Positions 44,746 to 56,057 of a stretch of DNA of 64,000 nucleotides are shown here, in pieces. How positions within the stretch are numbered: the stretch's first letter is position 1; every line of letters starts with the position of its first letter. Below the pieces are notes generated by a model. That model did no database searches, was not told the DNA's origin, and was given only the letters and a program-made list of their open reading frames with translations. Source of the DNA: JACVRW01 sp963757815 (lineage in GTDB: Bacteria > Actinomycetota > Thermoleophilia > Solirubrobacterales > Thermoleophilaceae). Position numbers and translations under genes: made by a program. The stretch lies in the NCBI GenBank assembly GCA_963757815.1, contig CAVWSN010000001.1:1-64000 (forward strand). Direction: 5' to 3'.

Positions 44746-45654
44746 CGGCACTCGCCGCTGTGGTGCTCGCGGCCTCCGCCGGAACGGCGGAGGCCGCCGT
44801 GCGCCACGAATGGGTGGCGGCGGTGCCGACCACCTGGAACGCGGTGCCGAACGGCCACGACGCCCTCGCCCACGACGGCGAAGGCACGATCGAGCCGGCA
44901 CGCAGCGTCTTCCCGACGGTCGTCTATCGCCGTTACACGCGCGGCTGGCGCCGCCCGCTTCGCAACGCGCCGCGAGGCGAGCGTCGACCACGACAAGGTC
45001 CCCGGTCCGCTGCTGCGGGCGCGCGAGGGCGATCGCCTGCTCGTTCACTTCAAGAACCTCGACACGCTCTTCAAGCGCTCGCACTCGATGCACTTCCACG
45101 GCGTTGGGTACCGGCCCGGCTCCGACGGCGTGTACCTGCCCGGCTTTCCCGAGAAGGGGGGAGACGTCAAGCCCGGGCAGACCTTCACCTACCGCCTGCG
45201 CGCCGGTCCCGACTCGGCCGGCGTCTGGCCGTACCACGACCACTCGCGCTCGATGCACGAGTCGCTGCTCGGCGGCATGTACGGGGCCCTCTCGATCCTC
45301 GGGCGCTCTGAGCGGGCGCCCGACCGTGAGTTCGTGAGCGTCTTCGCGCCTGTCGGCGAATTCCAGGGCGTGAACGCCCGGGCGTTCGTCGGGAACACGC
45401 CCATCTACCGCGCCCGCGTCGGCGACCGAGTGCAGTGGGATGTCCTCGCGATCGGCTCCGAGCATCACACCTTCCACGTGCACGGCCATCGCTGGCGGAA
45501 TCGCGGCGTACCCGAGGACACGCGCACGCTCGGTCCCGCCGAGAGCTTCCGCGTCAAGTGGCGCGAGGACGCGCCGGGCACGTGGCTCTACCACTGCCAC
45601 GTGGAGGAGCACATGTCGAAGGGGATGATCGGCCTCTACCGGGTGGGCAAGTGA
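44715..45654 (+). CDS. Two-domain multicopper oxidase (one frameshift)
   Basis: From GTG 44715 an exported N-terminus is read (RRQVAALAAVVLAASAGTAEAA). It overlaps the cupredoxin end by 31 bases. After a shift near 44975 come the copper motifs MHFHGVG, WPYHDHSRSMHE, HHTFHVHGHRW and TWLYHCHVEEHMSKGM. These supply the type 1 and the trinuclear copper ligands. At about 310 residues it is a small, two-domain laccase-like enzyme that likely works as an oligomer. Probable role: oxidation of Cu(I) or phenolic compounds outside the membrane. Confidence 0.85.
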
Positions 45655-46524
45655 TGAGGGTTGCGCTCACGGCAGCCGGCCTCGCCTCCACCCTGGCCCT
45701 CGCGGCGCCGGCTTCGGCCGAGGTCGCCTTCATTACGGCGGAGCAGAGCAGCTTCTCGCCGGCGCACCTCGACGTGCTGGTGGGCGACCCGGTGAACTGG
45801 CGCAACGCGAGCGTGCGCGAGCACGACATCAGATCCGACGCCGCGGGCTTCGACTCCGGCCGCCTGGCCCCCAGCGACGAGCTTCGCGCACGTCTTCTCC
45901 GCCCCCGGCAGCTACCCGTACATCTGCACGATCCATGCGGGAATGGCGGGCGACGTGGCCGTGCATCCGCTGCTCCTCGACGGACCGCACGCGCCGGTGG
46001 CGCGCGGCGCGCCCGTGGCTCTGCACGTGCGCGCACCCGACGGGGTCCGCGAGGCCGTCATCGAGGAGGACGCCGGAGGCGGCTTCCGGCGTGTGGCGGT
46101 CGCGACACCGCCGGTGGGCAGGGGGCATGAGGAGCACGACGCGGAAGGCACCCTGCACGCAACCGTCACGCCACAGGCGAGCGCCTCCTACCGCGCGGTT
46201 GGTTCCGCCGGCACGAGCCCCGCTCTGCGCGTCGAGGTGACCGACCGGACGAGCTTCGCGCTGAGGGCGGCGGCAGTGCGGCGCGGCACGGCCGTGCGGG
46301 TCAGAACCCGTCCCGCCCAGCCGGGCGCGCGGGTGGTGCTGCAGCTCCGGCTGCGCGAGCGCTTCGGCTGGTGGACGGTCGCACGCGATCATCTGGACGA
46401 CCGCTCGCGGGCCGCCTTCCTGCTGCGGCGACGGGGCTCGGTGCGCGCGCGGGTGGCGGTGGTCGGTGAAGACTGGGCGACCGTGCTCGCGGTGAGCCGG
46501 CCGTTGCGCGTGCGCATGCGGTGA
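45654..46524 (+). CDS. Secreted cupredoxin with C-terminal beta domain (one frameshift)
   Basis: The ATG overlaps the oxidase stop (TGATG). A signal peptide (ALTAAGLASTLALAAPASA) is followed by a plastocyanin-like domain with His in VREHDIRSD. After a frame change near 45880 it continues FAHVFSAPGSYPYICTIHAGMAGD, the Cys-His-Met ligands. About 180 further residues form an Arg/Val-rich beta region (probably Ig-like). Translational coupling with the oxidase suggests a shared function. Confidence 0.8.
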
Positions 46525-46562
46525 AGGTCCGTGTCCAAGGACGGCAACCCTACGATGCCGCC

Positions 46563-46925
46563 ATGGACGACAGGATCGATCTCGCCGAGAAACTCGCCGG
46601 CCTCGAAGGCACCTTCAGCCCCGGGATCGTCGCCCGGATGAACGACCTGAAGATCGAGGTCGTCAAGGTGCTCGGCGAGTTCGTCTGGCACAAGCACGAC
46701 GACACGGACGACTTCTTCCTCGTCCTCAAGGGCCGGCTGACGATCCAGCTGCGCGACCGCGACGACGTGGTCCTCGAGGCGGGCCAGCTCTACGTGGTGC
46801 CGCGCGGGGTCGAGCACTGCCCGCGCGCCGACGAGGAGACGCATGTGCTCCTCATCGAGCCGATGGGCACGGCGAACACCGGCGACGCCGGCGGAGAGCG
46901 GACCGCCGAGGAGAGGTGGATCTGA
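46563..46925 (+). CDS. Cupin domain protein
   Basis: From ATG 46563 a 120-residue single-domain cupin is read. Motif 1 is EFVWHKHDDTDDFFLVLKGRL with two His and a Glu/Asp position, and motif 2 is LYVVPRGVEHCPRADEE. It resembles mannose-6-phosphate-isomerase-like cupins of unknown substrate. It ends 25 bases before rpsL. Confidence 0.82.
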   Translation: MDDRIDLAEKLAGLEGTFSPGIVARMNDLKIEVVKVLGEFVWHKHDDTDDFFLVLKGRLTIQLRDRDDVVLEAGQLYVVPRGVEHCPRADEETHVLLIEPMGTANTGDAGGERTAEERWI

Positions 46926-46930
46926 CCCAC

Positions 46931-46939
46931 TGCTACCAT
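46931..46939 (+). promoter_or_regulatory. Candidate extended -10 element just before rpsL
   Basis: TGC-TACCAT ends 10 nt before the rpsL ATG, where no Shine-Dalgarno sequence is present. A transcript starting 6-7 nt later would be nearly leaderless. The same TGCTACCATC string recurs at 49445, upstream of fusA. Confidence 0.4.
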
Positions 46940-46949
46940 CACGCGCCGC

Positions 46950-47345
46950 ATGCCCAGCATCAACCAGCTCGTCCGAAAGGGCCGCCGCAAGCCCAAGAAG
47001 AAGGTCTCGACGCCGGGTCTCAAGTCCGGTCAGGGCCGCAAGAAGCGGATCGCGGCGCCGCAGAGGCGCGGCGTATGCACGCGCGTGTATACGACCACGC
47101 CGAAGAAGCCGAACTCGGCACTTCGCAAGGTCGCCCGCGTGCGGCTCACCAACCAGATGGAGGTCACCGCCTACATCCCCGGTGAGGGCCACAACCTGCA
47201 GGAGCACTCGGTCGTGCTCGTGCGCGGCGGCCGCGTGAAGGACCTGCCGGGCGTGCGCTACAAGGTCGTTCGCGGGACGCTCGACGCGGCCGGCGTCTCC
47301 GACCGCAAGAAGGCCCGCTCGCAGTACGGCGCGAAGGCGAGGTAG
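46950..47345 (+). CDS. rpsL: 30S ribosomal protein S12
   Basis: 131 residues. The decoding-centre segments TTTPKKPNSALRKVARVRL and GGRVKDLPGVRYKVVRG are normal, with Lys at the two positions where streptomycin-resistance changes occur. No ribosome site is seen in front. It is two bases from rpsG. Confidence 0.97.
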   Translation: MPSINQLVRKGRRKPKKKVSTPGLKSGQGRKKRIAAPQRRGVCTRVYTTTPKKPNSALRKVARVRLTNQMEVTAYIPGEGHNLQEHSVVLVRGGRVKDLPGVRYKVVRGTLDAAGVSDRKKARSQYGAKAR

Positions 47346-47347
47346 CG

Positions 47348-47818
47348 ATGCCGCGCCGCGCAGCCGCAACGATCCGCCCGATCGAGTCCGACCCCATGTA
47401 CGGGTCGAAGCTCGTCCAGCAGGTGATCAACAAGGTGATGGTCGACGGCAAGAAGTCGATCGCCGAGCAGATCGTCTACGACGCCCTCGACATCCTCGCC
47501 AAGCGCACCAACCAGGACCCGGTTCCCGCGCTCGAGGAGTCGATCAAGGTGCTCACCCCGACCCTCGAGGTCCGCTCCCGCCGAGTCGGCGGCGCGACCT
47601 ACCAGGTGCCGGTCGAGGTGCCCCAGCGCCGCGCCCGCACGCTCGCCGTGCGCTGGCTCGTCGAGTTCGCGCGCGACCGTCGCGAGAAGTCGATGTCCGA
47701 GCGGCTCGCGGGCGAGCTGGCGGACGCCCAGTCCCAGCAGGGCGGGGCCTTCAAGCGGAAGGACGACATCTTCCGCATGGCGCAGGCCAACAAGGCCTTC
47801 GCCCACTACCGCTGGTAG
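47348..47818 (+). CDS. rpsG: 30S ribosomal protein S7
   Basis: 156 residues. SKLVQQVINKVMVDGKKSIAEQIVY, and RRVGGATYQVPVEVPQRRARTLAVRWL in parts, are the S7 rRNA-binding segments. The end is AHYRW. Unlike the usual str operon, fusA does not follow directly: two minus-strand genes lie between. A weak stem GACGC-GATAG-GCGTC follows in 47819-47940. Confidence 0.97.
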   Translation: MPRRAAATIRPIESDPMYGSKLVQQVINKVMVDGKKSIAEQIVYDALDILAKRTNQDPVPALEESIKVLTPTLEVRSRRVGGATYQVPVEVPQRRARTLAVRWLVEFARDRREKSMSERLAGELADAQSQQGGAFKRKDDIFRMAQANKAFAHYRW

Positions 47819-47940
47819 GACCGACGCGATAGGCGTCGCCTGGCGGGGTCATCGGCCGCTCGCGTGCCGAGCACGCGTCGCGACCTGCTTCCCCCGCCAT
47901 GCTCGCCTCTCGGGCCGCTGCTACCAGCGGTGGCGGTGAT

Positions 47941-48936
47941 TCAGTCGTCGCTGTCGTCGCCCGGCAGCCTCCCCGCCGGCGGCGTGTCCGCCACCACGGG
48001 CGGCGGGGGCGGGCGGAAGCGCTCCAGCGCGAGGCCGTCGAGCAGCTCGTGGTAGGCGCGCCGCTCGAGCCCGTCGGCGGAGATGATCCCGGAGTCCCAG
48101 CGGCGGTTGCCGGCGTCGGCGCGCCAGTTGTAGAGATACATGCGCGTGATCCGGGGTGAGCTGGCCGCGAGCCGGAAGGTGTGGCGCACGGCGCGGGCGG
48201 CGCGGCGCTCGTCGTGGGGCCAGCGCTTCCTGAAGCGGACGATGCCGCCCGTCTCGGTGAACCAGATCTCGTCGCGCCGCACGCGCCGCATGAAGATGCC
48301 GGTGTTCCGCGTGCCGAGGCGGGTGGTGTCCGGGTAGTTGTGGACGCCCCAGGTGTGCGGCCCGGGCCCGGCCGCCGCCCGGAAGCGCTTGACCCATTGC
48401 CAGGTCTTCCAGGAGCCGGTCAGCAGTACCTCGACGGCCAGCACGCGGCAGCCAGCCACCGCGCACTGGCGGCGGAGCGCCCGGTAGAAGCCCGCCGCCC
48501 GGCGGGGGTGTCTGGCGGTGGGCTGCTGAGTCACCAGGTTGGCCTCGTTCCAGGTCGCGTACTCGCGTACCCAGGGGTAGCGCTCGCGGAACTCGCGCAC
48601 GCGCGCCGAGTACTGGGCAACCTTCGGCAGCTTGAACTGGCGGCGGCGCCCGATCGAGTGGGTGAACGTGACGAGCGGTTCGATCCCGTGCGCCTGGGCC
48701 GCCGCGAGCCAGGTATCCGCGTAGTGGAGCTGCTCACCGCCCCTCTGGACGACGTCATAGGGAACGATCAGCCTCGCGTGGCGGATGCCGGTGGCCCTGA
48801 AGCGGGCGTCGCCGAAGAGCTCCGCGCTCTGTTCGGCGATCCCGACGTCGACGTGTGGGGGGACAACCTGCGCGGCCGCGGCGGCCGGCAGCGCGCACGC
48901 CACCGCCACGACCAGAGCAAAGCACCCTCTATGCAT
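47941..48936 (-). CDS. Secreted glycoside-hydrolase-like TIM-barrel protein
   Basis: From ATG 48936 a signal peptide is read (FALVVAVACALPAAAAAQ). The mature part of about 310 residues has clan GH-A marks: ATWNEANLVTQ, where the Asn-Glu pair is the usual acid/base position, and IWFTETGG, where the Glu would be the nucleophile. WGVHNYPDTTR lies between. The C-terminus is Pro-rich. The start overlaps the end of the upstream membrane-protein gene. Family number and substrate cannot be set by eye. Confidence 0.7.
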   Translation of the reverse strand: MHRGCFALVVAVACALPAAAAAQVVPPHVDVGIAEQSAELFGDARFRATGIRHARLIVPYDVVQRGGEQLHYADTWLAAAQAHGIEPLVTFTHSIGRRRQFKLPKVAQYSARVREFRERYPWVREYATWNEANLVTQQPTARHPRRAAGFYRALRRQCAVAGCRVLAVEVLLTGSWKTWQWVKRFRAAAGPGPHTWGVHNYPDTTRLGTRNTGIFMRRVRRDEIWFTETGGIVRFRKRWPHDERRAARAVRHTFRLAASSPRITRMYLYNWRADAGNRRWDSGIISADGLERRAYHELLDGLALERFRPPPPPVVADTPPAGRLPGDDSDD

Positions 48937-49507
48937 CGTCAACCACAACACGCTTGAGCCCTCGGCGCTGCGGCACGAACAGGGCCAGAAGCCCGGCGCC
49001 CAGCGCCAGCGCTCCCCCAATGATCTCAAGAGTCAGCCCCGGCCCGGCCGCGGCGGTCGCACCCTCGAAGTTGCGGCCGAGCGCCCCGGTGTCGTCGGTC
49101 ACGGGCAGGTCGACGAACAGCGCCCAGCCGAGCACGAGCACACCGACCGCGACCAGGGCGAGCGCGGCCGCCGTGGAGCGGCCCGGCCCCGCGCCCCAGG
49201 CCATCACCAGGATCAGCACCGCGAGCAGCAGGAACGCCCCGCCGTTGCGCTCCAGACCGCTCAGCTCGCAGCGGTCGGCGAGCTCCGGATCCGTGTCCTG
49301 GATGACCTCGCAGCTCCCGCTCGCGACGTCCACGGTCGCGACCGCGCTGAACTCCGTGATCACCAGCAGCACGGCGGCCGCCACACCCAGCGCCATCACC
49401 GTCAGGGGGAGCGCTTGCAGCCCGCTTCCGGCCCGGGATCGCCTGCTACCATCGTTCGTCGCTTCGCGGGCGGTTTCCCCCCACTGCCCACGGCCCCGCT
49501 CAGGCAC
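48929..49507 (-). CDS. Four-helix membrane protein of unknown function
   Basis: From GTG 49507 a 192-residue protein is read. Hydrophobic stretches are LPLTVMALGVAAAVLLVITEF, GAFLLLAVLILVMAWG, AAALALVAVGVLVLGWALF and LEIIGGALALGAGLLALFV. The first loop has two Cys (SCEVIQ and DRCELS) that may bridge outside. The stop lies inside the first codons of the glycosidase-like gene, so the two are translationally coupled. No family recognised. Confidence 0.7.
   Translation of the reverse strand: MPERGRGQWGETAREATNDGSRRSRAGSGLQALPLTVMALGVAAAVLLVITEFSAVATVDVASGSCEVIQDTDPELADRCELSGLERNGGAFLLLAVLILVMAWGAGPGRSTAAALALVAVGVLVLGWALFVDLPVTDDTGALGRNFEGATAAAGPGLTLEIIGGALALGAGLLALFVPQRRGLKRVVVDDA
49445..49453 (+). 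promoter_or_regulatory. Candidate extended -10 element for fusA
   Basis: TGC-TACCAT repeats the element in front of rpsL. A start near 49460 would give a leader of about 180 nt that contains the terminator at 49587. The -35 side is weak. Confidence 0.3.
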
Positions 49508-49586
49508 GCGGGGGCAGGCGGTTGCTCACGTCGATGGAGTCCTCTACCACATAGAACTCAGCCGGGTAAGCGCCGTATGCAGCACT

Positions 49587-49608
49587 GGGCCCGGAGAGGC
49601 CCTTTTTT
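49587..49608 (+). terminator. Intrinsic terminator in the fusA leader
   Basis: GGGCC (49587-49591) pairs with GGCCC (49598-49602), followed by six T. It is on the plus strand 34 nt before the fusA ATG. The nearest upstream genes are on the other strand, so it probably attenuates fusA-tuf transcription rather than ending another gene. Confidence 0.65.
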
Positions 49609-49641
49609 CTGCTCGGAACCGGAAGAACGCAACAAAAGGTC

Positions 49642-51753
<2,112 letters not shown>

Positions 51754-51815
51754 AGAGTATGTTTCGCAAGTTCGGGTCCGAACCCGAGAAGATTTTGAGA
51801 AAGGGGTAGTACGAG

Positions 51816-53003
<1,188 letters not shown>

Positions 53004-53026
53004 ACGCCTCTGACAGACGATTCCTA

Positions 53027-53055
53027 GGGGCGGGCTGCATTTCTGAGCCCGCCCC
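53027..53055 (+). terminator. Hairpin between tuf and rpsJ
   Basis: GGGGCGGGCT and AGCCCGCCCC form a perfect 10-bp stem with a 9-nt loop, followed by GAATCTG rather than a T-run. It may act as a weak terminator or as the leader structure of the S10 operon. No Shine-Dalgarno is seen before rpsJ. Confidence 0.55.
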
Positions 53056-53073
53056 GAATCTGTCCGCGCGCCC

Positions 53074-53397
53074 ATGGCAACACTCACGCAGAACAAGATC
53101 CGAATCCGGCTAAAGGCCTACGACCACTCGGCGATCGAGACGGCCGCCAAGGAGATCGTCGACACGGCCGTGCGCACCGGCGCCTCCGTGTCCGGGCCGG
53201 TGCCCCTGCCCACCGAGAAGAACGTCTACTGCGTGATCCGGTCGCCGTTCAAGGACAAGGACTCACGCGAGCACTTCGAGATCCGGACGCACAAGCGGCT
53301 GATCGACATCCTGCAGCCCACCCCCAAGACGGTGGACTCGCTGCAGCGCCTCGATCACCTGCCCGCGGGCGTCGACATCCAGATTCAGCTGATCTGA
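53074..53397 (+). CDS. rpsJ: 30S ribosomal protein S10
   Basis: 107 residues. KIRIRLKAYDHSAIETAAKEIV, GPVPLPTEKN and EHFEIRTHKRLIDILQPTPKTVD in parts are typical S10. It opens the S10 operon and overlaps rplC by one base (TGATG). Confidence 0.97.
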   Translation: MATLTQNKIRIRLKAYDHSAIETAAKEIVDTAVRTGASVSGPVPLPTEKNVYCVIRSPFKDKDSREHFEIRTHKRLIDILQPTPKTVDSLQRLDHLPAGVDIQIQLI

Positions 53398-54020
53398 TGG
53401 CCGGCCTGCTGGGACGAAAGCTCGGGATGACGCAGGTCTTCGATCCAGAGGACGGCCGCGTGGAGCGCGTGACCGTGATCGAGGCCGGCCCCTGCTTCGT
53501 CACCGCCATCCGGCGCGCCGAGCGCGACGGCTACGACGCGCTGCAGCTCGCCTTCGGCGAGGTCGCCGAGAAGAAGCTGAACAAGCCCAGGCGCGGCCAC
53601 CTGAAGAAGGCCGGCGTCGGCAACCTCAAGTACCTGTCGGAGTTCCGGGGCGACCCGGGCGAGGCCGAGGTGGGCAACGAGGTACGCGTCGACTCCGTCT
53701 TCGAGAAGGGCCAGACCGTCAAGGTCTCGGGCGTCTCGAGGGGCAAGGGCTTCGCCGGCACGATCAAGCGCCACAACTTCCACCGCGGTCCCGTCTCGCA
53801 CGGCTCGCACAACGTGCGCGCGCCGGGATCGATCGGCGCCTCGGCCGATCCCGCGCGTGTGTTCAAGGGCATCCGCGGGCCCGGCCAAATGGGCAACAAG
53901 CGCGCGACCCAGCGCGGTCTCGAGGTCGTCGACGTCCGTGCCGGCGAGAACCTGCTGCTGGTGCGCGGCTCCGTGCCCGGCCCCAAGGGGTCCGTCGTCG
54001 AGATAAGGGGCGACGCCTGA
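53397..54020 (+). CDS. rplC: 50S ribosomal protein L3
   Basis: 207 residues. LLGRKLGMTQVF at the start, then KGKGFAGTIKRHNFHRGPVSHGS in parts, and GQMGNKRATQRGL. One-base overlaps with both neighbours show tight coupling. Confidence 0.97.
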   Translation: MAGLLGRKLGMTQVFDPEDGRVERVTVIEAGPCFVTAIRRAERDGYDALQLAFGEVAEKKLNKPRRGHLKKAGVGNLKYLSEFRGDPGEAEVGNEVRVDSVFEKGQTVKVSGVSRGKGFAGTIKRHNFHRGPVSHGSHNVRAPGSIGASADPARVFKGIRGPGQMGNKRATQRGLEVVDVRAGENLLLVRGSVPGPKGSVVEIRGDA

Positions 54021-54640
54021 TGGCGCAGGCCAAGTACATCGGCGGCGGCTCGGGCGCGCTGGACCTCGACAGCGAGGTGTTCGGCGAGGGCTTTCACGGG
54101 CCGGTCGTGCACGAGGTTGTGCGGGCCGAGCTGGCCGCGCGCCGGCGCGGCACCCACTCGGCGAAGACCCGCGCAGAGGTCGCAATGACCGGCGCCAAGG
54201 CGTGGCGCCAGAAGGGCACCGGCCGGGCGCGCGTGGGCGCGCTCTCGGCGCCGCAGCGCACCGGCGGCGGCGTGGCCTTCGCGCCCAAGCCGCGCGACTA
54301 CACGCTCAAGGTCAACCGCAAGGCGCACAGGCGCGCGCTGCGGGCGGCGCTCAGCCTGCACGCCGAGCGCGGCTCGATCGCGGCCATCGACCCGTCCGGG
54401 TTCGTCCCACCGTCCACCAGGACGGCTGCCGCGGCGCTGGCGGACTGGGAGGGCGACGGCACCGTGCTCGTCGTGCTCAGCGACGGCGAGGAGGCGTGCG
54501 CCAGGTCGTTCCGCAACATCGCAGGCGTGTCCGTCGTGCGCGTGGACCGCGTGGGAGTGGTGGACATCGTCGGGGCGGGCCGGCTCGTGGTCTCGGGCTC
54601 CGCGCTCGAGCGCCTGACCGAGAAGGCGGTGGCCAAGTGA
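54020..54640 (+). CDS. rplD: 50S ribosomal protein L4
   Basis: 206 residues. RGTHSAKTRAEVAMTGAKAW with QKGTGRARVGALSAPQ forms the exit-tunnel loop. The C-terminal half is a Rossmann-like domain. In E. coli L4 also regulates the S10 operon; whether that holds here cannot be seen. Confidence 0.97.
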   Translation: MAQAKYIGGGSGALDLDSEVFGEGFHGPVVHEVVRAELAARRRGTHSAKTRAEVAMTGAKAWRQKGTGRARVGALSAPQRTGGGVAFAPKPRDYTLKVNRKAHRRALRAALSLHAERGSIAAIDPSGFVPPSTRTAAAALADWEGDGTVLVVLSDGEEACARSFRNIAGVSVVRVDRVGVVDIVGAGRLVVSGSALERLTEKAVAK

Positions 54641-54930
54641 ACGCCCGCCAGGTGATCGTCCGTCCGGTGATCTCGGAGAAGAGCTACGCGCTGCTGGCCG
54701 CCAACAAGTACACGTTCCGCGTCCACGAGAAGGCCAACAAGACGCAGGTGCGCCAGGCGATCGAGGAGATCTTCGGCGTGCGCGTCGAGGGCGTGCGCAC
54801 GGCCTGGGTCAAGCCCAAGCCGAAGCGCCGCGGCCTCTACTCGGGCACCCGCCGGCGCTGGAAGAAGGCGGTCGTGACGCTGCACGCGGACGACAGCATC
54901 GAACTGTTCGAGGGTCAGAGCATCGAGTAA
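54637..54930 (+). CDS. rplW: 50S ribosomal protein L23
   Basis: 97 residues from a GTG that overlaps the rplD stop by four bases (GTGA). VIVRPVISEKSYALLAANKYTF and KPKRRGLYSGTRRRWKKAVV are L23 marks. It sits at the tunnel exit, docking site for SRP and trigger factor. Confidence 0.96.
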   Translation: MNARQVIVRPVISEKSYALLAANKYTFRVHEKANKTQVRQAIEEIFGVRVEGVRTAWVKPKPKRRGLYSGTRRRWKKAVVTLHADDSIELFEGQSIE

Positions 54931-54932
54931 CC

Positions 54933-55778
54933 ATGGCTATCAAGAAGCACAAGCCCACCTCGCCGGGCCGGCGGTTCGCCACCTGGCTCCAGCACGAGGC
55001 CGTGACGAAGAGCGAGCCGGAGAAGGCCCTCACCGAGGGGATCACGAAGTCCGGTGGCCGCAACACGCACGGCCGTGTGACCTCGCGCCACCGCGGGGGC
55101 GGAGCCAAGCGCAGGTACCGGCGCATCGACTTCAAGCGCACAAAGGACGGCGTGCCCGCCAAGGTCGCCGCGATCGAGTACGACCCGAACCGCTCGGCGC
55201 ACATCGCCCTGCTCCACTACGCGGACGGTGACAAGCGCTACATCCTCGCGCCCGCGCGGCTCAGGGTCGGGGACACGGTGTCCTCCGGGCCGGACGCCGA
55301 CATCACCCCCGGCAACAGCCTGCCGCTCGCCAACATCCCGACCGGTACCACGCTCCACAACGTGGAGCTGACGCCCGGTCGTGGCGGCCAGCTCGGCCGC
55401 TCGGCGGGCACCGCGATCCAGCTGGTCGCGAAGGAGGGCAAGTACGCCACGCTGCGCCTGCCCTCGAGCGAGATGCGCATGGTGCCGGTGGTCTGCCGCG
55501 CGACGGTCGGCGTGCTCGGAAACGCCGAGCACGAGCTGGTCGACCTCGGCAAGGCTGGTCGCTCGCGCCACCGGGGCAAGCGGCCGCAGACGCGCGGCGT
55601 CGCCATGAACCCCGTCGACCATCCGCACGGCGGAGGCGAGGCCCACAAGACTCCGGGTGGCCACCCGGTCACGCCCTGGGGCGTGCCCACGCTCGGCTAC
55701 CGCACACGCAAGAAGCGCAAGGGGTCGGACCCGTTCATCGTCCGCGGCCGCCGGCGCGGCAAGAAGGGGAGAAGGTAG
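54933..55778 (+). CDS. rplB: 50S ribosomal protein L2
   Basis: 281 residues, intact. KKHKPTSPGRRF, GGRNTHGRVTSRHRGGGAKR and the peptidyl-transferase-near segment MNPVDHPHGGGEAHKT are conserved. Followed directly by rpsS. Confidence 0.98.
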   Translation: MAIKKHKPTSPGRRFATWLQHEAVTKSEPEKALTEGITKSGGRNTHGRVTSRHRGGGAKRRYRRIDFKRTKDGVPAKVAAIEYDPNRSAHIALLHYADGDKRYILAPARLRVGDTVSSGPDADITPGNSLPLANIPTGTTLHNVELTPGRGGQLGRSAGTAIQLVAKEGKYATLRLPSSEMRMVPVVCRATVGVLGNAEHELVDLGKAGRSRHRGKRPQTRGVAMNPVDHPHGGGEAHKTPGGHPVTPWGVPTLGYRTRKKRKGSDPFIVRGRRRGKKGRR

Positions 55779-56057
55779 ATGTCGCGCTCATCCAAGAAGG
55801 GCCCGTGGGTCGAGGAGCGCCTGATGCGGCGCATCGAGGCCATGAACGAGTCCGGCGACAAGACGATGCTCAAGACCTGGTCGCGCATGTCGACGATCTT
55901 CCCGGAGATGGTCGGGCACACGATCGCGGTGCACGACGGGCGCAAGCACGTGCCGGTGTTCGTCTCCGAGTCGATGGTCGGCCACAAGCTCGGCGAGTTC
56001 GCGCCCACGCGGATCTTCCGCGGCCACGCCGGCAGCGACAGGGTGCGCGTGCGATGA
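55779..56057 (+). CDS. rpsS: 30S ribosomal protein S19
   Basis: 92 residues. SRSSKKGPWVEERLMRRIE, TWSRMSTIFPEMVGHTIAVH and GHKLGEFAPTRIFRGHAG are normal S19. Its stop overlaps an ATG at 56054 (ATGA), a likely start of the next gene. Confidence 0.97.
   Translation: MSRSSKKGPWVEERLMRRIEAMNESGDKTMLKTWSRMSTIFPEMVGHTIAVHDGRKHVPVFVSESMVGHKLGEFAPTRIFRGHAGSDRVRVR

Noticed and set aside
47808..47931. 11-bp inverted repeat ACCGCTGGTAG / CTACCAGCGGT spanning the rpsG stop and the next gap
   Set aside because: The arms are 102 nt apart and one lies in coding sequence. A functional hairpin is unlikely, and chance in GC-rich DNA is possible.
49534..49554. Six-codon leader peptide (ATG to TAG) before the fusA terminator
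   Set aside because: No ribosome site and no codon bias that would sense an amino acid.
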